Below, piece after piece: positions 1-7,981 of a DNA stretch of 64,000 nucleotides. The notes under the pieces were generated by a model. The model did no database searches. It was not told where the DNA came from and worked only from the letters and a program-made list of their open reading frames with translations. Origin of the DNA: an uncultured Prevotella sp. (GTDB lineage: Bacteria; Bacteroidota; Bacteroidia; Bacteroidales; Bacteroidaceae); contig CAJODL010000003.1 of NCBI GenBank assembly GCA_905233165.1, positions 83,962-147,961 on the forward strand, in the 5' to 3' direction. Made by a program: the position numbers and the translations under genes. How positions within the stretch are numbered: position 1 is the first letter of the stretch; each line of letters starts with the position of its first letter.

Positions 1-753
1 AGTATCATTAAAGTAATCTTCCTCCGAATGTTGTGGAAAAGCTTTTGTTATCTGACGTTTTTCCTTTGTGCCGACACGATGTATGGTACATTCTATGCCT
101 TTCAGATTCCTAACCCTATCAAAGTATATCTTTATATCTTTTGCACTCGAGACCTTCTTTTCTACATTTGCATGAAGCACAGGTTCCGTTTTCACCTGTT
201 TTTCATTGGTTTGACGATAGCGGACATATTCATTTCCTTTGCCGTATATGCTATCTAAAAAAGCAAGATTTCTTTTTTCAAACAATATTACATGGAGCAG
301 GTCATTATTGAAAATCTTACTGTCTTTCCCTGTTGTGAGGAAAGGCACCCACGGACCTGTGCCATTCGCCTTCTTATATAGCATAGCATCTGGTGATGCC
401 AATAGTGAATCGGCATTTATCCTGTCTCCCTTTGCCAGACAATAGAGGGTCTTCATTACGCCATCACTGGTATTCTTCATGCGTTCCTCAAGGCGTTTCT
501 TGAACACCTTTCCGGAGTCGTTGCTAATTTCCCGCTGATGATTCACCTCTCGCATCAATGCTGCCAGCAGGTTTCCATAACTCTTTTCTTTCTCTGCCTT
601 TGTCTTTATCTTTTCCAAAACGACAAGGGCTGATTTCGGCTGGTCCTTATCAGCAAATCCTCTATACTGCTTCCAAAGGGCATCATAACTTTGTGCAAGC
701 ATATACATGCTCACACTTATTGTCATGATAGCTGTTGTAAATAACTTTTTCAA
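1..753 (-). CDS. Alpha-2-macroglobulin family protein, N-terminal part (cut by window edge)
   Basis: The frame is open from a TTG at 753-751 to base 1, so only about 251 N-terminal residues are visible. They begin with a short basic stretch, a hydrophobic segment and an Ala-Gln cleavage-like site (near residues 20-22), a typical Sec signal peptide. The mature start SYDALWKQ and the following KDQPKSAL segment match the helical start I recall from large Bacteroidales alpha-2-macroglobulin-like proteins, which are periplasmic or surface protease traps. The TTG start overlaps the TGA stop of mrp by 2 bases, so translation is probably coupled. The thioester and bait region lie outside the window, so the family call rests on the N-terminus alone. 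Confidence 0.65.
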   Translation of the reverse strand, partial: MKKLFTTAIMTISVSMYMLAQSYDALWKQYRGFADKDQPKSALVVLEKIKTKAEKEKSYGNLLAALMREVNHQREISNDSGKVFKKRLEERMKNTSDGVMKTLYCLAKGDRINADSLLASPDAMLYKKANGTGPWVPFLTTGKDSKIFNNDLLHVILFEKRNLAFLDSIYGKGNEYVRYRQTNEKQVKTEPVLHANVEKKVSSAKDIKIYFDRVRNLKGIECTIHRVGTKEKRQITKAFPQHSEEDYFNDT

Positions 754-1847
754 TTTGTATGAACTCTTTCTGTTTTTTTCTGTTCGGCATTACGCCTGTT
801 TGTTACTGTTACAACAGATTGTGCCAAAGCGATGAAGGCTTGTCCTGTTGGTGATGCCACATCGAGGGCAGCAGGTGTACCATTGTCTCCATTCTCGCAG
901 ATACTTTGTACTATCGGTATCTGGGCCAAAAGGGGCACATTCATCTCGTTTGCAAGATTCTTACATCCCTCCTTACCGAAGATGTAGTATTTATTCTCTG
1001 GCAGTTCGGCAGGTGTGAAATATGCCATATTCTCCACCAATCCCAAAATTGGCACATTCACCTTGTCGTTGGTGTACATATCAATTCCTTTTCTGGCATC
1101 GGCAAGGGCCACCTGTTGTGGTGTGCTAACAATAACGGCTCCCGTAATAGCGAGGGTTTGCAGCAATGACAGATGTATATCGCTGGTGCCTGGAGGGGTA
1201 TCGAGTATCAGGTAGTCGAGTTCTCCCCAATCGGCATCGGCAATGAGTTGTTTTAGTGCACTACAAGCCATTCCGCCACGCCATAATGTCGCAGTATTTG
1301 GATTTACGAAGAATCCTATACTCAATAACTTCACGCCATATTGTTCTACTGGCACTATGAGTTGTCTGCCGTCTTTCTCTATGGCATAAGGGCGTTGGTC
1401 TTCCACATTAAACATCTTTGGCATCGAAGGGCCGAAGATATCGGTATCTAAGAGTCCTACGCTATATCCTAATCGTGCTAATGAGATAGCGAGGTTAGCA
1501 GAAACAGTACTCTTACCTACTCCACCCTTGCCACTGCTTACAGCAATGATATTCTTTACCTCTGGCAACAGATGGTCGTCATCAGGACGGGCTGCTTGTT
1601 TGTATTCAGTCTTTATCGTCACCTCAACGTCTTTCGACACATGATAGTGAATAGCAGCCTCGGCAGCCTTTATGGTAGATGCCATAAAAGGGTCTGTCTC
1701 CTTTGGAAAGACGAGTATCACCTCAACCTTCATGCCGTCAATCTTCGGCTGATCGGCAAGCATCTCGCTCTCTATCAGATTCTTTTTCGTGCCGGCATAT
1801 ATCACGGTAGCCAGCGCATCCGTTATAAGTTTAGGATATAATTGCAT
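750..1847 (-). CDS. mrp: Mrp/NBP35-type iron-sulfur cluster carrier ATPase
   Basis: A 365-residue protein. Residues about 1-90 resemble the MIP18/DUF59 domain. A deviant Walker A motif GKGGVGKS follows near residue 107, with the SIMIBI ATPase core (DTDIFGPSMPK, DTPPGTSD). The family assembles or carries Fe-S clusters in the cytoplasm. The CxxC pair that binds the bridging cluster in many Mrp proteins is absent at its usual place after ENMAYFT, where the sequence reads TPAELPENKYY; I recall this as common in Bacteroidetes. The start overlaps the end of xseB by 17 bases and the stop overlaps the next start, placing it in the xseA-xseB-mrp operon. Confidence 0.9.
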   Translation of the reverse strand: MQLYPKLITDALATVIYAGTKKNLIESEMLADQPKIDGMKVEVILVFPKETDPFMASTIKAAEAAIHYHVSKDVEVTIKTEYKQAARPDDDHLLPEVKNIIAVSSGKGGVGKSTVSANLAISLARLGYSVGLLDTDIFGPSMPKMFNVEDQRPYAIEKDGRQLIVPVEQYGVKLLSIGFFVNPNTATLWRGGMACSALKQLIADADWGELDYLILDTPPGTSDIHLSLLQTLAITGAVIVSTPQQVALADARKGIDMYTNDKVNVPILGLVENMAYFTPAELPENKYYIFGKEGCKNLANEMNVPLLAQIPIVQSICENGDNGTPAALDVASPTGQAFIALAQSVVTVTNRRNAEQKKTERVHTN

Positions 1848-2016
1848 TTATTTCCTCCTCAGTTTTTATTAGTTTTTCTTTACACATTTTTATGAGGGCC
1901 TGAGCATTCTTTATCTCCTTCCCAAGGGCATCAATATCCATCTGCCCACTCTCCAATCTCTCTACTATCTCCTGCAACTGCTTCAAAGCAGCCTCATATT
2001 TTAATTCATAATTCAT
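1831..2016 (-). CDS. xseB: Exodeoxyribonuclease VII small subunit
   Basis: A 61-residue protein with the XseB core (AALKQLQEIVERLESGQMD, then a helix rich in KEIKNAQALIKMCKEKL). XseB helices bundle around XseA to form the ssDNA exonuclease VII. It lies 16 bp after xseA and overlaps mrp by 17 bp. The first five codons, including the ATG, lie inside a 7-bp-period repeat tract (about 2001-2050), so the N-terminus MNYEL appears to be derived from the repeat rather than from the family core. Confidence 0.9.
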   Translation of the reverse strand: MNYELKYEAALKQLQEIVERLESGQMDIDALGKEIKNAQALIKMCKEKLIKTEEEINAIIS

Positions 2017-2050
2017 AATTCAAAATTCATAATTAACCGTCAACCGTCAC
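2001..2050 (-). repeat. Heptanucleotide-period tract at the xseA-xseB junction
   Basis: Read on the minus strand, the tract has two TTGACGG-like units, then TTATGAA and TTTTGAA-like units at 7-bp spacing. It supplies the last codons and stop of xseA side, the whole intergenic gap, and the ATG plus first codons of xseB. It belongs to the dispersed TTRANNN family described in the findings. Confidence 0.8.
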
Positions 2051-3235
2051 CTCTCGTTTTCCTTTTGCAGCAATAAGGGTAAGTCTGTCGCCTTTTTGCA
2101 GCAGAGTAGCATCCTTCACGGCTTTTCCATTATGTATCGCCATAGTATATCCCCTTCTGAGGATGTTTATCGGATCTGCTGCCCCGACTCTCTGCTCCAT
2201 CATCTGCAGGGTATGCTTTTGCTTCAGGAAATACATAGCGACACTACTCGTAAGTTGTTTCCCCAGTCCCTCTATCTTTATCTTTTCTGTCTCCAACCGT
2301 CTTTCAACGGCTCGTGTTATGCGGACAGCACTATTAGCGAGTTTCTCCAATGTCGCAGCCAGGTTATCAATAAGAAATGCAGCAACTGCAGTCGGAGTCT
2401 TCAGGCTTACGCATGCTATGGCATCTATTACTGTCTCGTCTCTGTCGTGTCCTATGCCTGTTATGATGGGCAGGGGGAAATTGGCAACATTTTCTGCTAA
2501 TGCCAAAGTATCGAAACCTGACAGGTCTGCACCACTGCCTCCTCCTCGTATTATCACCACCACATCATATTTCTCCAATTCTTCATTGATGGCATTCAGG
2601 GCGGCAATAATACTACCTTCTATATTCTCACCTTGCATAGTGGCTGGAAAGAGGGTTGTTTCAAAGGCAAAGCCGTAATCGTTATCTTCCAGTTGCCTGC
2701 AGAAATCTTCATAACCAGCTGCCGAGGGACTGCTGACAATAGCTATTCTCTTCGCAAATGGCGAAACGGGGAGTTCTCTCTGCATGTCATATATGCCTGC
2801 TTCCTTCAACGTCTTGATTATCTCCTTCCTGTTTTTAGCCATCTCGCCAATGGTATAGGTAGGGTCGATATCCAATACTGTCCACGAAAAGCCATAGGCC
2901 TCGTGGAAATTGGCTTTTAGCAGGAACAGCATCTTCATGCCGCGTTCCATGAGGGTTTCTCCCATCACCTGCGCCCACTTTTCCTTTACCTCACGCCAGG
3001 TATTGTTCCAACAGCAGGCCCTCGCCTGTGCTATCGGGGTATTTCCGCTATCGTCCTTCTCCACCAATTCCATGTAGCAATGGCCCTTTTCGCGAATATC
3101 CATCAGTTCCGCCTGCACCCACATAGCATCTGGTAATACAGATTCTACGGCAGTCCGAACCATACTGTTGGCTTCCGAAAGACTTAACTGCTTATTATCG
3201 TCTTCAAATATAAGCACAGCTGCGAAGGTACTCAT
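2033..3235 (-). CDS. xseA: Exodeoxyribonuclease VII large subunit
   Basis: A 400-residue protein from the ATG at 3235, which gives the start MSTFAAVLIFEDDN. The open frame runs 56 codons further upstream, but that stretch covers the divergent promoter and is Cys/Lys-rich without family similarity. An N-terminal OB-fold (SLSEANSMVRTAVE) is followed by the catalytic exonuclease VII domain with RELPVSPFAKRIAIVSSPSA and VVIIRGGGSGADLSGFD, then GIGHDRDETVID. The end near GKREVTVDG runs into the heptad tract. It forms exonuclease VII with XseB, degrading single-stranded DNA in repair. Confidence 0.93.
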   Translation of the reverse strand: MSTFAAVLIFEDDNKQLSLSEANSMVRTAVESVLPDAMWVQAELMDIREKGHCYMELVEKDDSGNTPIAQARACCWNNTWREVKEKWAQVMGETLMERGMKMLFLLKANFHEAYGFSWTVLDIDPTYTIGEMAKNRKEIIKTLKEAGIYDMQRELPVSPFAKRIAIVSSPSAAGYEDFCRQLEDNDYGFAFETTLFPATMQGENIEGSIIAALNAINEELEKYDVVVIIRGGGSGADLSGFDTLALAENVANFPLPIITGIGHDRDETVIDAIACVSLKTPTAVAAFLIDNLAATLEKLANSAVRITRAVERRLETEKIKIEGLGKQLTSSVAMYFLKQKHTLQMMEQRVGAADPINILRRGYTMAIHNGKAVKDATLLQKGDRLTLIAAKGKREVTVDG

Positions 3236-3301
3236 TTTTCTGGCCTTCACACGCATGCGCTGAAATATTTTTATAAAAGGGTCATATTTTTGACAAGTAA
3301 A

Positions 3302-3333
3302 TTTTGTTTTCTCACATATTTTTTTTACCTTTG
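3302..3333 (+). promoter_or_regulatory. Bacteroidetes-type promoter for the MATE gene
   Basis: TTTTG at 3302-3306 and TACCTTTG at 3326-3333, 19 bp apart, match the Bacteroidetes -33/-7 consensus. The predicted transcript start lies around 3340, about 20 bases before the ATG at 3360. Confidence 0.75.
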
Positions 3334-3359
3334 CATCCGCATTGCATAAACACACTATA

Positions 3360-4715
3360 ATGTCGAATAAAAAAGCCGCTTTAGAATTAGGTACCAGGCC
3401 CATTGGTCAATTGTTGGTACAGTATGCATTGCCCGCCATTGTTGCTATGGTAGCAACATCATTGTACAACGTGGTGGACAGCATTTTTATCGGGCAAGGC
3501 GTCGGAGCTCTTGCCATAGCGGGTTTGGCTATTACGTTTCCCTTTATGAATCTCAGTGCTGCCTTTGGTGCAGCAATAGGTGTCGGGGCATCCACACTTC
3601 TTAGTGTGAAGCTGGGACAACGCGATTACGACATAGCCAACCGCATTCTGGGTAATAACGTTCTGCTCAACATCATTGTGGGCGTTCTCTTTGCTGCCGT
3701 GAGTCTCTTTTGGCTCGATGGCATACTACGGTTCTTCGGAGCCAGTGATGCCACCCTGCCCTATGCTCACGATTACATGGTAATCATTCTTCTCGGCAAT
3801 GCCGTAACCCATCTTCACCTGGGTCTTAATGCCATGCTTCGTGCTGCCGGAAAGCCTCGGGAAGCTATGTATCTTACCATCGCAACAGTAATCATCAATG
3901 CCATTCTTGACCCTCTGTTCATCTACACCTTCGAGATGGGCATACGAGGTGCTGCTGTTGCTACTATCCTCTCTCAGGTATTGGCTTTGGTATGTCAGTG
4001 GTGGCTGTTCAACAAAAAGACTGAACTGGTACATTTCGAGGGTTCCAAGATGCATCTTGAGTCATCAATAGTAAAGGGTATCATCAGCATCGGCATATCG
4101 CCATTCGCCATGAATGCCTGCGCCTGTCTCGTGGTAATATTCATCAACAACAGCCTTATGCACTATGGTGGCGATATGGCGGTTGGTGGCTATGGCATAG
4201 CCAACCGCATAGTATTCATCTTTGTTATGATAACGCTTGGTGTATGTCAGGGCATGCAACCTATTACGGGTTACAACTACGGAGCCCAGAACTATAACCG
4301 CATGTTGGAGGCTTTAAAGCTGGCTACTATAGCGGGAACAGCGGTATGTGCTGTCGGTTTCTTCCTCGCTATGCTGTGTCCAAGATTCATAGCAAGTCTG
4401 TTCACTTCTGACCCGTCTCTCATAGAGCATTCCGTTGTGGCTATGCAGCATATCATGGCTCTTTTTATTATAATAGGAGCACAGATGGTTATCACCAACT
4501 TCTTCCAAAGTATCGGAAGTGCAAAGGTATCTATCTTCCTTAGCCTCTCACGACAGCTCCTGTTCCTGGTGCCGATGATTATCATCCTGCCACAGTTTAT
4601 GGGCCTCAACGGCGTATGGCTCGCAATGCCTCTCTCTGATGGCATAGCAGCAATAATGGCATACGCTATGATAGCCGTTTATATTCGTAAAGTAAAAAGA
4701 GAAAAACCATTCTAA
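3360..4715 (+). CDS. MATE family efflux transporter
   Basis: A 451-residue polytopic inner-membrane protein. The first domain opens with ELGTRPIGQLLVQYALPAIV, typical of MatE proteins, with the motif YNVVDSIFIGQGVG in helix 2. About 12 hydrophobic helices form two MatE halves (second half from about residue 225, ISIGISPFAMN). MATE carriers export drugs and metabolites using Na+ or H+. I chose the ATG at 3360 because it follows the predicted transcript start and gives the family start MSNKKAALELG; a TTG at 3342 is also in frame. The downstream gene begins 6 bp after the stop, so the four genes to 7158 may form one transcript. Substrate unknown. Confidence 0.9.
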   Translation: MSNKKAALELGTRPIGQLLVQYALPAIVAMVATSLYNVVDSIFIGQGVGALAIAGLAITFPFMNLSAAFGAAIGVGASTLLSVKLGQRDYDIANRILGNNVLLNIIVGVLFAAVSLFWLDGILRFFGASDATLPYAHDYMVIILLGNAVTHLHLGLNAMLRAAGKPREAMYLTIATVIINAILDPLFIYTFEMGIRGAAVATILSQVLALVCQWWLFNKKTELVHFEGSKMHLESSIVKGIISIGISPFAMNACACLVVIFINNSLMHYGGDMAVGGYGIANRIVFIFVMITLGVCQGMQPITGYNYGAQNYNRMLEALKLATIAGTAVCAVGFFLAMLCPRFIASLFTSDPSLIEHSVVAMQHIMALFIIIGAQMVITNFFQSIGSAKVSIFLSLSRQLLFLVPMIIILPQFMGLNGVWLAMPLSDGIAAIMAYAMIAVYIRKVKREKPF

Positions 4716-4721
4716 ATCACC

Positions 4722-5345
4722 ATGGATAATCTGATTATAAGTGTTGGACGCCAGATTGGAAGTGGCGGAAACGAAATAGCACAGATGCTTGCACGCGAAT
4801 TCAGCTGCAAGTTCTACGATAAGGAAATAATCAATCTCGCTGCCGAGAAGAGTGGTTTCAACCCAAAGATTTTCGAGCGCAACGATGAGAACCACGGCAT
4901 CATACAGTCCGTCGGGGCTTTCGTCGAGAAACTCTTCAACCCCTACTCTAACAGCATCTCCTCCGAAAATCTCTTCCAGATACAGAGTGAGGTAATCTTC
5001 AAAATCGGCAAGACCGAGAACTGCGTCATCATGGGACGTTGTGCCGACTACATCCTGCGCAACAATCCGCAACTGTTCTCCATCTTCATTACTGCCAACG
5101 AGGAAGACCGCTGCAAGGAGGTGGCAAAGCGCCTTGGTAGCGATATCGAGACAGCACGCCGCTTCATCACAAAGCATGAGGCTGAACGTGCCCGTTACTA
5201 TAACTACTTTACGTCAAAGACCTGGGGAGCCGCCCAGAGTTATGACATCTGCATCAACTCTTCCATCCTCGGATGGGAAGGAACAGCAAGACTTCTCTCT
5301 AGCATAATTCGAAAAAAATACAATCTTTTAACTTTACAAGCATAA
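4722..5345 (+). CDS. Cytidylate kinase-like family protein
   Basis: A 207-residue protein that starts [19 protein letters not shown], where the P-loop GRQIGSGG resembles the AAK_26 (cytidylate-kinase-like) family rather than classical Cmk. Other family features are [22 protein letters not shown], and the lid-like [13 protein letters not shown]. Members are nucleotide kinases or regulators whose substrate is often untested. The stop codon shares one base with the ATG of purT (TAATG), so the two are translationally coupled. Confidence 0.85.
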   Translation: MDNLIISVGRQIGSGGNEIAQMLAREFSCKFYDKEIINLAAEKSGFNPKIFERNDENHGIIQSVGAFVEKLFNPYSNSISSENLFQIQSEVIFKIGKTENCVIMGRCADYILRNNPQLFSIFITANEEDRCKEVAKRLGSDIETARRFITKHEAERARYYNYFTSKTWGAAQSYDICINSSILGWEGTARLLSSIIRKKYNLLTLQA

Positions 5346-6529
5346 TGAAAAAAATCCTTCTCCTTGGCTCAGGTGAACTGGGTAAAGAATTCGTAATCGC
5401 AGCAAAACGCGCTGGACAGTATGTAATTGCATGTGATCGCTATGACAATGCTCCTGCCATGCAGGTAGCAGATGAGCGTGAAGTATTCTCAATGCTCGAT
5501 GGTGATGCCCTCGCAGCTGTTGTCAACAAACATCAGCCTGACATCATCGTACCGGAAGTGGAGGCTATCCGTACAGAACGTCTCTTCGACTTCGAGAAGC
5601 AGGGCGTTCAGGTAGTACCATCTGCTCGTGCCGTAAACTACACCATGAACCGTCAGGCTATCCGCGACCTCGCAGCAAAAGAGCTAGGATTGCGCACAGC
5701 AAAGTACTTCTATGCCAAGACCTTCGAAGAGCTCGAAGCAGCAAGCCGCGAGGTTGGTTTCCCATGTGTCATCAAACCTCTCATGTCGTCTTCCGGTCAC
5801 GGCCAGAGCACAGTAGAGTCTCCTGACCAGCTGCGAAAGGCTTTCGACGACGCTATGGAAGGTGCTCGCGGTGACGTGAAAGAGGTTATCATCGAGGAGT
5901 TCATCCACTTCACATCCGAATTTACCCTCCTCACCGTAACCCAGAAGAATGGCGAGACAATATTCTGCCCACCAATCGGACATGTTCAGAAGGGTGGCGA
6001 CTATCGTGAGTCTTGGCAGCCATACGCTATCTCTGAGAAAGACCTCAAGGATGCACAGGAGATGGCAAAGAAGGTGACAGCAGCCCTCACAGGTGCTGGC
6101 ATCTGGGGCGTAGAGTTCTTCCTCACCGATACGGGTGTGGTATTCTCTGAGCTCTCTCCTCGTCCACACGATACCGGTATGGTGACACTCGGTCATACCA
6201 CAAACCTCTCAGAGTTCGAACTCCATTTCCGTGCCGTTATGGGATTGCCAATCCATGACATCCGTCTTGAGCATGCAGGATGTTCTGCAGTAGTTCTGGC
6301 TGATAAGGACTATCATAGCGCAAGCGAAATAAACTACAACTTCACCGACTGCCTCAACGAAGAATGCACTCGCGTACGTATCTTCGGAAAGCCTGATGCA
6401 CACTTCGGCCGTCGTCTTGGTGTAGTACTTTGCTATGGTGAGAAGGACGCAGACCTCAACAACCTTCGCGACAAGGCAAAGCGTCTCGCTTCTACCGTCC
6501 TCGGCACTAATCCTTACATGGAGAAGTAA
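5345..6529 (+). CDS. purT: Formate-dependent phosphoribosylglycinamide formyltransferase (GAR transformylase 2)
   Basis: A 394-residue ATP-grasp enzyme. An N-terminal Rossmann-like segment ([20 protein letters not shown]) is followed by the ATP-grasp core with [11 protein letters not shown] and the metal-binding end [28 protein letters not shown]. It uses formate and ATP to convert GAR to FGAR, the third step of purine synthesis, without folate. guaB and purB elsewhere in the window also serve purine synthesis but are separate transcripts. It overlaps the upstream kinase-like gene by one base. Confidence 0.95.
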   Translation: MKKILLLGSGELGKEFVIAAKRAGQYVIACDRYDNAPAMQVADEREVFSMLDGDALAAVVNKHQPDIIVPEVEAIRTERLFDFEKQGVQVVPSARAVNYTMNRQAIRDLAAKELGLRTAKYFYAKTFEELEAASREVGFPCVIKPLMSSSGHGQSTVESPDQLRKAFDDAMEGARGDVKEVIIEEFIHFTSEFTLLTVTQKNGETIFCPPIGHVQKGGDYRESWQPYAISEKDLKDAQEMAKKVTAALTGAGIWGVEFFLTDTGVVFSELSPRPHDTGMVTLGHTTNLSEFELHFRAVMGLPIHDIRLEHAGCSAVVLADKDYHSASEINYNFTDCLNEECTRVRIFGKPDAHFGRRLGVVLCYGEKDADLNNLRDKAKRLASTVLGTNPYMEK

Positions 6530-6534
6530 GAATT

Positions 6535-7158
6535 GTGAATCCTATTGCCATATTTCACTCACCCTTTCCCACCAAGTTCGGCATACCACGCCAAGCAGGT
6601 GTAGTGAGTGAGATACCTGGAACAATAATATTCGAAAAACCCTTCCGCACTCCTGATGCTATCAGGGGTCTGGAAGGGTTCGATTTTATATGGATTATCT
6701 GGCAGTCTGCTGCCACTAATTCCTCCCCCACTGTCCGTCCTCCCCGTTTGGGAGGCAACACCCGCGTTGGAGTCTTTGCATCACGCTCTCCACTACGTCC
6801 TAACCCCATAGGCCTCTCCTCCGTACGCATCAGCCATATTGATTATGATGCTCCTGACGGCCCCGTGATACACGTTCTGGGAGCCGACATCATGGACGGC
6901 ACCCCAATCCTCGACATCAAGCCCTACATACCCTATACCGACAGCCATCCGGAAGCCCGCGGCGGCTTTACAGACACAACAGATTGGAAGCCCCTGAAAG
7001 TAGTAGGAACAGACGACCCCGTTCTGCAGCAGATACTGGAGCAAGACCCACGTCCGCACTATCACGCCGACCCTGACCGCATCTACGGCATGCAATACAA
7101 CGGCAAAGACATACATTTTAAGGTAAAAGACGAAACCCTATTCATCATAGACGAATAG
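6535..7158 (+). CDS. trmO: tRNA (N6-threonylcarbamoyladenosine37-N6)-methyltransferase TrmO (TsaA/YaeB family)
   Basis: A 207-residue protein, GTG start at 6535, 5 bp after purT. The start PIAIFHSPFPTKFGIPRQ and the motif SRSPLRPNPIGLSSVRI are the TsaA/TrmO SAM-binding signature; the C-terminal DPRPHYHADPDRIYGM is the second family domain. TrmO adds a methyl group to t6A37 of some threonine tRNAs. The tsaE gene at the far right of the window acts earlier in the same t6A pathway. The last codons and the stop lie inside the stem of the terminator at 7133-7163. Confidence 0.93.
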   Translation: MNPIAIFHSPFPTKFGIPRQAGVVSEIPGTIIFEKPFRTPDAIRGLEGFDFIWIIWQSAATNSSPTVRPPRLGGNTRVGVFASRSPLRPNPIGLSSVRISHIDYDAPDGPVIHVLGADIMDGTPILDIKPYIPYTDSHPEARGGFTDTTDWKPLKVVGTDDPVLQQILEQDPRPHYHADPDRIYGMQYNGKDIHFKVKDETLFIIDE

Positions 7159-7170
7159 GGTTTATTCTTT
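7133..7170 (+). terminator. Terminator overlapping the trmO stop codon
   Basis: A perfect 11-bp inverted repeat (7133-7143 and 7153-7163) with a 9-base loop, followed by ATTCTTT. The TAG stop at 7156-7158 is within the right arm, so the coding sequence ends inside the hairpin. Confidence 0.75.
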
Positions 7171-7235
7171 GCGGAGAGAACAGAACAGCGCTTTTGTCTC
7201 AAAAGCTTTGAACCTGTTCTTTGCGGAGAGAACAG
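7165..7235. repeat. Partial duplication of the tRNA-Ser 3' end
   Basis: A 19-bp sequence at 7165-7183 recurs exactly at 7217-7235, where it forms the acceptor 3' strand of tRNA-Ser plus its flank. The intervening bases also carry a degenerate T-arm-like stretch (about 7208-7216) and a perfect 7-bp hairpin (7190-7206). This resembles an att-like or degraded tRNA-end duplication, but no integrase is nearby. Confidence 0.6.
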
Positions 7236-7311
7236 GATTCGAACCTGCGAACCGATTTTGTCGGTTACACGCTTTCCAGGCGTGCCTCTTCAACCACTCG
7301 AGCACCTCTCC
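7224..7311 (-). tRNA. tRNA-Ser(GGA)
   Basis: An 88-base class II tRNA with discriminator G. The acceptor stem GGAGAGG pairs with the 3' strand with one G-U. The anticodon loop CTGGAAA gives anticodon GGA (codons UCC/UCU). A long variable arm and the T-loop GGTTCGAATCC are present. CCA is not encoded. Confidence 0.95.
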
Positions 7312-7327
7312 AATAAGTTTGCGAGTG

Positions 7328-7359
7328 CAAAGGTACGATTAAGTGAGCAAAATACCAAA
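7328..7359 (-). promoter_or_regulatory. Promoter for tRNA-Ser
   Basis: On the minus strand, TTTG (7359-7356), 20 bp, then TACCTTTG (7335-7328). The predicted start lies about 10 bases before the tRNA. Confidence 0.65.
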
Positions 7360-7394
7360 CAAAAATGAAACTTTTTTTTATTTTAATGTAAAAT

Positions 7395-7424
7395 TGGCGC
7401 AGGATGCAATTGCATCTTGCGCCA
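7395..7424 (-). terminator. Terminator downstream of the phosphatase gene
   Basis: A 14-bp inverted repeat with no unpaired loop bases in DNA (one G-U in RNA), centred on GCAATTGC. On the minus strand it is followed by AATTTTA and later an A/T-rich stretch. It separates the phosphatase operon from tRNA-Ser. Confidence 0.7.
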
Positions 7425-7446
7425 TATTTAGTTCTTAGTCCGAAGG

Positions 7447-7474
7447 TCTTTAACCGTTAACCTTTACCCGTTAA
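7447..7474 (-). repeat. Heptanucleotide-period tract at the phosphatase stop codon
   Basis: On the minus strand four 7-bp units of the TTAACGG/TTAAAGA type begin at the TAA stop of the phosphatase gene itself (7473-7471). Same family as the other TTRANNN tracts. Confidence 0.75.
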
Positions 7475-7905
7475 ACAAGAGTATCGAGCAGTTGTGTGCA
7501 TCCCATGACGCAGTCTCGCCATGTGGCATCGAAGTTGTCTGTATACCAAGGGTCTGCCACGTCTCTGTCTAACAGCATGCGTATCTTGCCATCGGGGTCA
7601 CCACCGCACATCCTTATCATATTGCGTATGTTATAAGAGTCCATGCCGATGAGCAGGTCGTAATAGTCATAGTCACGACGTGTCAGCTGACGGGCGTATT
7701 TCCCTTCGCAGCTGATGCCGTGCTCTGCCAGTTTGCGACGTGCCGGCGGATAGACGGGATTGCCTAACTCTTCTGTACTCGTAGCGGCAGAGGCAATTTC
7801 AAACTCCCCTACCCTGCCGGCCTCGCTGGCGAGGTTTTTCATTATAAATTCTGCCATCGGGCTGCGACAGATATTGCCGTGACAGACAAACAATATTTTA
7901 TACAT
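7471..7905 (-). CDS. Low-molecular-weight protein-tyrosine phosphatase
   Basis: A 144-residue cytoplasmic protein. The P-loop CHGNICRS at residues about 8-15 is the CX5R(S/T) signature, and the general acid Asp is in DPWYTDNF near residue 123. It removes phosphate from tyrosine residues, often on capsule-export kinases; no kinase is adjacent here. It is slightly shorter than the usual ~155 residues because the C-terminal helix is short and the stop lies at a heptad tract. Upstream pgk reads in the same direction but a hairpin lies between. Confidence 0.92.
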   Translation of the reverse strand: MYKILFVCHGNICRSPMAEFIMKNLASEAGRVGEFEIASAATSTEELGNPVYPPARRKLAEHGISCEGKYARQLTRRDYDYYDLLIGMDSYNIRNMIRMCGGDPDGKIRMLLDRDVADPWYTDNFDATWRDCVMGCTQLLDTLV

Positions 7906-7920
7906 TATTTATAAACATTA

Positions 7921-7948
7921 GCGGGACACTCACTGTGGAGCATCCCGC
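7921..7948 (-). terminator. Terminator of pgk
   Basis: An imperfect long hairpin: GCGGGA/TCCCGC outer stem and a GCTC/GAGT inner stem, with T-rich sequence after it on the minus strand. It lies 34 bases after the pgk stop. Confidence 0.6.
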
Positions 7949-7981
7949 CAACAACATTTATTTTATAAACCTTAAAAACAA

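Noticed and set aside
3235..3403. Longer N-terminus for XseA
   Set aside because: It would cover the divergent promoter and adds a Cys/Lys-rich stretch without family resemblance.
7165..7311. Active integrative element at tRNA-Ser
   Set aside because: No integrase, excisionase or mobility gene within the window.
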